Both the position numbers and the translations under genes were made by a program. From the NCBI GenBank assembly GCA_001775255.1, contig MFCJ01000015.1:1-7813 (forward strand): 7,813 nt of DNA, written 5' to 3'. Each line of letters opens with the position of its first letter. Position 1 is the stretch's first letter. Of the stretch, positions 5,685 through 7,813 are shown piece after piece. The DNA is from Candidatus Dadabacteria bacterium RIFCSPHIGHO2_12_FULL_53_21 (GTDB taxonomy: Bacteria > Desulfobacterota_D > UBA1144 > Nemesobacterales > UBA2774). Under the pieces are notes generated by a model that ran no database searches, was not told where the DNA came from, and saw nothing but the letters and a program-made list of their open reading frames with translations.

Positions 5685-5712
5685 TTTACAAAGACGGATA
5701 AGCCGTTATAAT
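5685..5712 (+). promoter_or_regulatory. Near-consensus sigma-70-type promoter, almost leaderless
   Basis: TTTACA (5685-5690), a 16-base spacer and a perfect TATAAT (5707-5712) lie directly before the ATG at 5722. Transcription should begin about 5718-5722, leaving zero to three leader bases and no SD. Confidence 0.65.
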
Positions 5713-5721
5713 TCTGCGGTC

Positions 5722-5874
5722 ATGAGCGAACACGAGAAAAAAGACGGAGACAAGAAGTTTTTCGAGCTGAGCAAGCGCGAGAAATCGGGCGCGCTCTACA
5801 TCATGGGCGTGGTAATACTCATATTCTCGATAGTATTCCTCGCATCCCTTACCCACGTAGTGCTCCACCCCTGA
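5722..5874 (+). CDS. 50-residue single-pass membrane protein
   Basis: A charged, lysine- and glutamate-rich N-terminus (residues 1-22) is followed by one hydrophobic helix at about 24-46 (core MGVVILIFSIVFLASL) and a short HVVLHP tail. The positive N-terminal side predicts a cytoplasmic N-terminus. It is shorter than most annotated proteins, but a near-consensus promoter ends just before it and codon use matches the neighbours, so I consider it real. No SD is present (bases before ATG: TTCTGCGGTC), which together with the promoter position suggests leaderless translation. It converges on the next gene with four bases between the stop codons. No family is recognised. A small regulatory or complex-associated membrane subunit is possible. 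Confidence 0.68.
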   Translation: MSEHEKKDGDKKFFELSKREKSGALYIMGVVILIFSIVFLASLTHVVLHP

Positions 5875-5878
5875 GCTT

Positions 5879-6379
5879 TCAGGCGGCCGATACCCACTTT
5901 ATAAATAACGTTACCAGGGATTCCGGGTCGAGCGCTCCACCCGCGTTGTCCCTGTAAACAACCTCGTTATTTTCCATTTTGAAATTGACCTTTATGAGCT
6001 GAATCGCGGACGAGAGTTTGCCTTCCCCGCCCTTTGCGGCCTTTCTCCTTTTCCCGATCACCGTAAGCACGTCGGGGTCTTCGTCGAAGAGGATCACAAT
6101 CCTCGACGGGGACGATATGGAGAACCCTCCCCTCCTGCCCGGTATGGAGAGAAAGAGGTCGAGGAAATCCGGGGTGAGCCTCTGGAGAGAGAGCCTCATG
6201 CCGGGCGAGGCGTCGTTAAAAATTGTGACCGCGCGCCGGGAGAGCACATAGAACTCCTCTATCGCCGCGAGGAACCCCTTATCGATGTCCGTGAGCGGAG
6301 CGGCCCCGGCGGACGGGTATTTCCCCTCCGGCACGCCCCGTGCAATCTCCCTTATTTCATTTTCGAAATCCTGAGCCAT
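5879..6379 (-). CDS. Conserved-looking hypothetical protein, 166 residues
   Basis: I chose the ATG at 6379 (MAQDFENEI), preceded by GGGGAC 7 bases upstream. An in-frame ATG at 6445 would add 22 residues of low-complexity basic sequence. The protein is soluble, with a helical N-terminal half (to about residue 80). A mixed region follows with IVILFDEDPD, LTVIGKRRKAAKGGEGKL and IKVNFKMENNEVVYRDN, and the end, PESLVTLFIKWVSAA, is hydrophobic. Alternating strands such as SRIVILF and IQLIKVNF suggest an alpha/beta fold. No signal peptide, metal motif or known domain is visible, and I assign no function. The strong reading frame and codon bias matching the neighbours support it as a gene. Confidence 0.8.
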   Translation of the reverse strand: MAQDFENEIREIARGVPEGKYPSAGAAPLTDIDKGFLAAIEEFYVLSRRAVTIFNDASPGMRLSLQRLTPDFLDLFLSIPGRRGGFSISSPSRIVILFDEDPDVLTVIGKRRKAAKGGEGKLSSAIQLIKVNFKMENNEVVYRDNAGGALDPESLVTLFIKWVSAA

Positions 6380-6463
6380 CGACTGTCCCCGTAAATATCG
6401 GATTTTCCGAGCGGGCGCGTGAACTCCCCGCCCCTGCCGGTCCATTCAAAACACCAAAGACAA

Positions 6464-6491
6464 ATTATAATCGTGATAACCCGGACGTAAA
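6464..6491 (-). promoter_or_regulatory. Promoter candidate for the 166-residue protein gene
   Basis: On the minus strand, TTTACG (6491-6486), 16 bases, then TATAAT (6469-6464). This is the same arrangement as the promoter at 5685-5712. The start would be near 6457, leaving a leader of about 78 bases to the ATG at 6379, or about 12 to the ATG at 6445. The ATTATAAT core is a palindrome and could also serve the plus strand, but no good plus-strand -35 is seen. Confidence 0.42.
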
Positions 6492-6531
6492 GCGCTATAG
6501 ACATTCAAACTCCGATTATTATCCGGCCGCT

Positions 6532-6556
6532 GCTGATTTTTCTGCCTGTTATCAGC
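6532..6556. promoter_or_regulatory. Inverted repeat upstream of the ribbon-helix-helix gene, possible operator
   Basis: GCTGAT (6532-6537) and ATCAGC (6551-6556) are perfect 6-bp arms, 13 bases apart and about 42 bases before the start codon. CopG-type proteins commonly repress their own promoters through such paired sites. The promoter itself is unclear (TTATCA at 6549 with GATATT at 6573 is weak). Confidence 0.3.
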
Positions 6557-6597
6557 GTGCCTCGTGTGCTAGGATATTAATAAGAGGAGCAGAGATC

Positions 6598-6804
6598 ATG
6601 GCAAACGAATCCACGAGAGTTTCATTTATGATCGACCCGGACAAACGCGATTCGCTCGATAAGATCGCCTGCGCTTACGGCAAGAACCTGGGCACGATTA
6701 TAAACGAAGCTATTAACCAGTATATAGACATCCACGGGCGGCACGCGAGCCTCGCACAGATAGAAGCGGACGCGGCCGAGGACGGGGACTTCGCGACGGA
6801 CTGA
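6598..6804 (+). CDS. Ribbon-helix-helix (CopG/antitoxin-like) DNA-binding protein
   Basis: The 68-residue protein shows the short ribbon-helix-helix pattern. A strand TRVSFMI (residues 6-12) is followed by a helix DKRDSLDKIACAYG (15-28), the turn KNLG, and a second helix TIINEAINQYIDIHG. An acidic tail ends in IEADAAEDGDFATD, as in CopG- and ParD-like antitoxins, where the tail binds the toxin. The start is fixed by GAGGAG (6584-6589) 8 bases upstream. An in-frame ATG much further up (6340) would read through the divergent gene and is rejected. No toxin gene follows: the next 400 bp are repeats. It is thus an orphan regulator, or an antitoxin whose partner lies elsewhere or was lost. Confidence 0.85.
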   Translation: MANESTRVSFMIDPDKRDSLDKIACAYGKNLGTIINEAINQYIDIHGRHASLAQIEADAAEDGDFATD

Positions 6805-6852
6805 GGGCGTGTGGATGTTGCGTGATATGGTTTCTGTTGCACCTGTGGAGCT

Positions 6853-6894
6853 GCGTGCATACTTCGACTGCACGCCGCGCGTACGCTCAGGACG
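6853..6894 (+). repeat. Variant copy of the palindromic repeat
   Basis: It starts with a perfect 7-bp hairpin, GCGTGCA (6853-6859) and TGCACGC (6869-6875), around CATACTTCGAC, and ends GCTCAGGACGGG. CATACTTCGAC and GCTCAGGAC recur in the next repeat, with a different middle. Confidence 0.6.
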
Positions 6895-6927
6895 GGGCTG
6901 CGAGACGCCTCCGACACGCGGGAGTAT

Positions 6928-6989
6928 AACCCGTTCATACTTCGACCCTTCGACAGGCTCAGGACAGGCAAGCTCAGCACGAACGGGTT
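6928..6989 (+). repeat. 62-bp palindromic intergenic repeat (REP-like)
   Basis: Perfect 9-bp arms AACCCGTTC (6928-6936) and GAACGGGTT (6981-6989) flank the core TTCGACAGGCTCAGGACAGG and AGCTCAGCAC. Repeats with this TTCGACAGGCTCAG core are widespread in environmental bacterial genomes. Their minus-strand translation (ACPEPVEG) is a known artefact in predicted proteins. Confidence 0.8.
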
Positions 6990-6990
6990 T

Positions 6991-7124
6991 AATCACCCTC
7001 ACCCAAACCCTCTATTAAGTTATCCAGCATTGAGCCGAGAGTTAATGAGCCTCGATGCTTCGTAGGAGAAGGCGACCAGTTGCACGCTTGCTTGCAACTG
7101 TTCCCTCAAGGGAGAGGGAATTAA
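6991..7124. repeat. Second repeat type, split by a structured insert
   Basis: The left half, CACCCTCACCCAAACCCTCT (6994-7013), and the right half, CCCTCAAGGGAGAGGGAATT (7103-7122), belong to a common intergenic repeat in which the two halves normally lie close together. Here 89 bp separate them. The insert holds an imperfect inverted repeat AGCATTGAGCC / GCCTCGATGCT (7026-7036, 7049-7059) and a perfect one CAGTTGC / GCAACTG (7077-7083, 7094-7100). Including the flanks (6805-7184) the region holds no gene. ACACAC-TAT-GTGTGT at 7160-7174 is another small hairpin. Confidence 0.55.
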
Positions 7125-7184
7125 TTGGCCGGGCGGAGTAGGAAGGGGAGGATCGTAGAACACACTATGTGTGTGTGCGCCGGA

Positions 7185-7212
7185 TTGAAATCGTGCGGAA
7201 ATCTGGTACTGT
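7185..7212 (+). promoter_or_regulatory. Promoter candidate for the lipoprotein gene
   Basis: TTGAAA (7185-7190), 16 bases, then TACTGT (7207-7212) preceded by TGG, an extended -10 form. A TAAAAT at 7212-7217 is another partial -10. The leader would be about 30 bases and includes GGGGGA. Confidence 0.35.
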
Positions 7213-7249
7213 AAAATCCTGCTCATATGTTCCCCGGGGGATATTCCTA

Positions 7250-7813
7250 TTGAAAATTAAACCGTATTGCCTCAGGGCCGCGGGGATTTTTCTGCTCGCA
7301 GCGGCGCTCGCGGGATGTGAGACCTCCGGTTCGGACCTCGCGCTCAAAGGCAGGGTAATCGCCGGGGACGAGCCCGTATCGGGTTCGAGCGTGACGCTCT
7401 ACGCAGCGGGCACGATAATAGCCGAGACCCTGGGCGGCGATACGACCGACGGCGAAGGGAATTTCAGCATAAGGTTCAGACGTCCGGCCGAGAGCGGCAT
7501 AATTTACGCGGTCGCCCGCGGGGGGACGCCTCGCGGGAATACGTCGCCCAACGACGCGATAACGTTCCTCACGGTGATAGGTGAAGTGGACGGCAGGCCG
7601 GATACCGTTACGCTGAACGAGCTTACGACCGTCGCGTCCGTATGGACTAACGCCCGGTTCCTGAGAGGGAGCGCGATCGTGGGGAACGGGACGGGCATAT
7701 ACAACGCCGCCTCGAACGTCGAGAACATAGTCGATATAGAGACGGGCAGGCCGGGCCCGGTTATAGGGAACGCGGTCAACGGCCCCCCTGCCGGGGGGCT
7801 CGCGTCGGCCGAT
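7250..7813 (+). CDS. Lipoprotein with carboxypeptidase-regulatory-like domain, 3' end cut by the window
   Basis: The TTG at 7250 follows GGGGGA (7236-7241) by 8 bases and gives a compact type II signal: KIK, a hydrophobic core, then lipobox L20-A21-G22-C23, so the protein is anchored by lipid at C23. Residues about 32-80 (LKGRVIAGDEPVSGSSVTLYAAG through TTDGEGNFSIRF) have the pattern of a carboxypeptidase regulatory-like beta-sandwich. The segment NELTTVASVWTNARFL (about 122-140) is found in large secreted proteins that carry NHL or other beta-propeller repeats further on, so a propeller may lie beyond the edge. All 188 codons in the window are open. A GTG at 7193 would place the signal sequence too far inside. 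It is likely a surface or periplasmic binding protein with unknown ligand. Confidence 0.85.
   Translation, partial: MKIKPYCLRAAGIFLLAAALAGCETSGSDLALKGRVIAGDEPVSGSSVTLYAAGTIIAETLGGDTTDGEGNFSIRFRRPAESGIIYAVARGGTPRGNTSPNDAITFLTVIGEVDGRPDTVTLNELTTVASVWTNARFLRGSAIVGNGTGIYNAASNVENIVDIETGRPGPVIGNAVNGPPAGGLASAD

Noticed and set aside
6622..7002. Minus-strand frames containing ACPEPVEG and LSLSKG peptides
   Set aside because: These peptides come from translating the palindromic intergenic repeat and do not mark a gene.

Overview
This window looks like part of a Gram-negative bacterial chromosome with moderately high GC. Its genes favour ATA for isoleucine and AGG for arginine. It encodes a periplasmic Cache protein and a lipoprotein with a clear lipobox. 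It also carries palindromic repeats of a kind scattered through many environmental bacterial genomes. A Desulfobacterota-like or candidate-phylum bacterium is plausible, but I cannot fix the taxon from this sequence.

Left part (1-4372). A radical SAM gene runs off the left edge on the minus strand. Next to it is a minus-strand gene for an exported protein made only of four Cache sensor units, with a sigma-54-like promoter just upstream. Divergent from that is a tandem-domain universal stress protein. Beyond it lies a second copy of the first 108 bp of the radical SAM gene (94% identical, same orientation), which soon reaches a stop. The Cache and Usp genes therefore sit between two direct repeats, as if a block had been inserted or duplicated at the 5' end of the radical SAM gene.

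Middle (4373-5640). This AT-rich, gene-poor stretch holds a possible 51-residue basic ORF with a repeated GNRKW motif. It also holds a 142-bp element with inverted terminal repeats of IS3-like appearance and a loose additional copy of part of its end. Then comes a small cysteine-rich protein gene. Its upstream sequence reads, in the same frame, like a signal peptide broken by two TGA codons in a 12-bp tandem repeat. An overlapping ORF in another frame encodes a hydrophobic segment with a basic tail, resembling a C-terminal sorting signal. This locus is either a small secreted Cys-rich system or its decayed remains, and it is the most interesting part of the window.

Right part (5685-7813). A 50-residue single-pass membrane protein follows a near-consensus promoter that probably gives an almost leaderless mRNA. 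It converges, with a 4-bp gap, on an unrecognised 166-residue protein gene. Next is a ribbon-helix-helix (CopG/antitoxin-like) gene with no toxin partner. About 400 bp of palindromic repeats follow. The window ends in a lipoprotein with a beta-sandwich carboxypeptidase-regulatory-like domain, cut by the right edge. Apart from the overlapping cysteine-rich pair, the genes are mostly single transcription units, and no shared pathway is evident beyond a loose theme of sensing and stress at the Cache-Usp pair.
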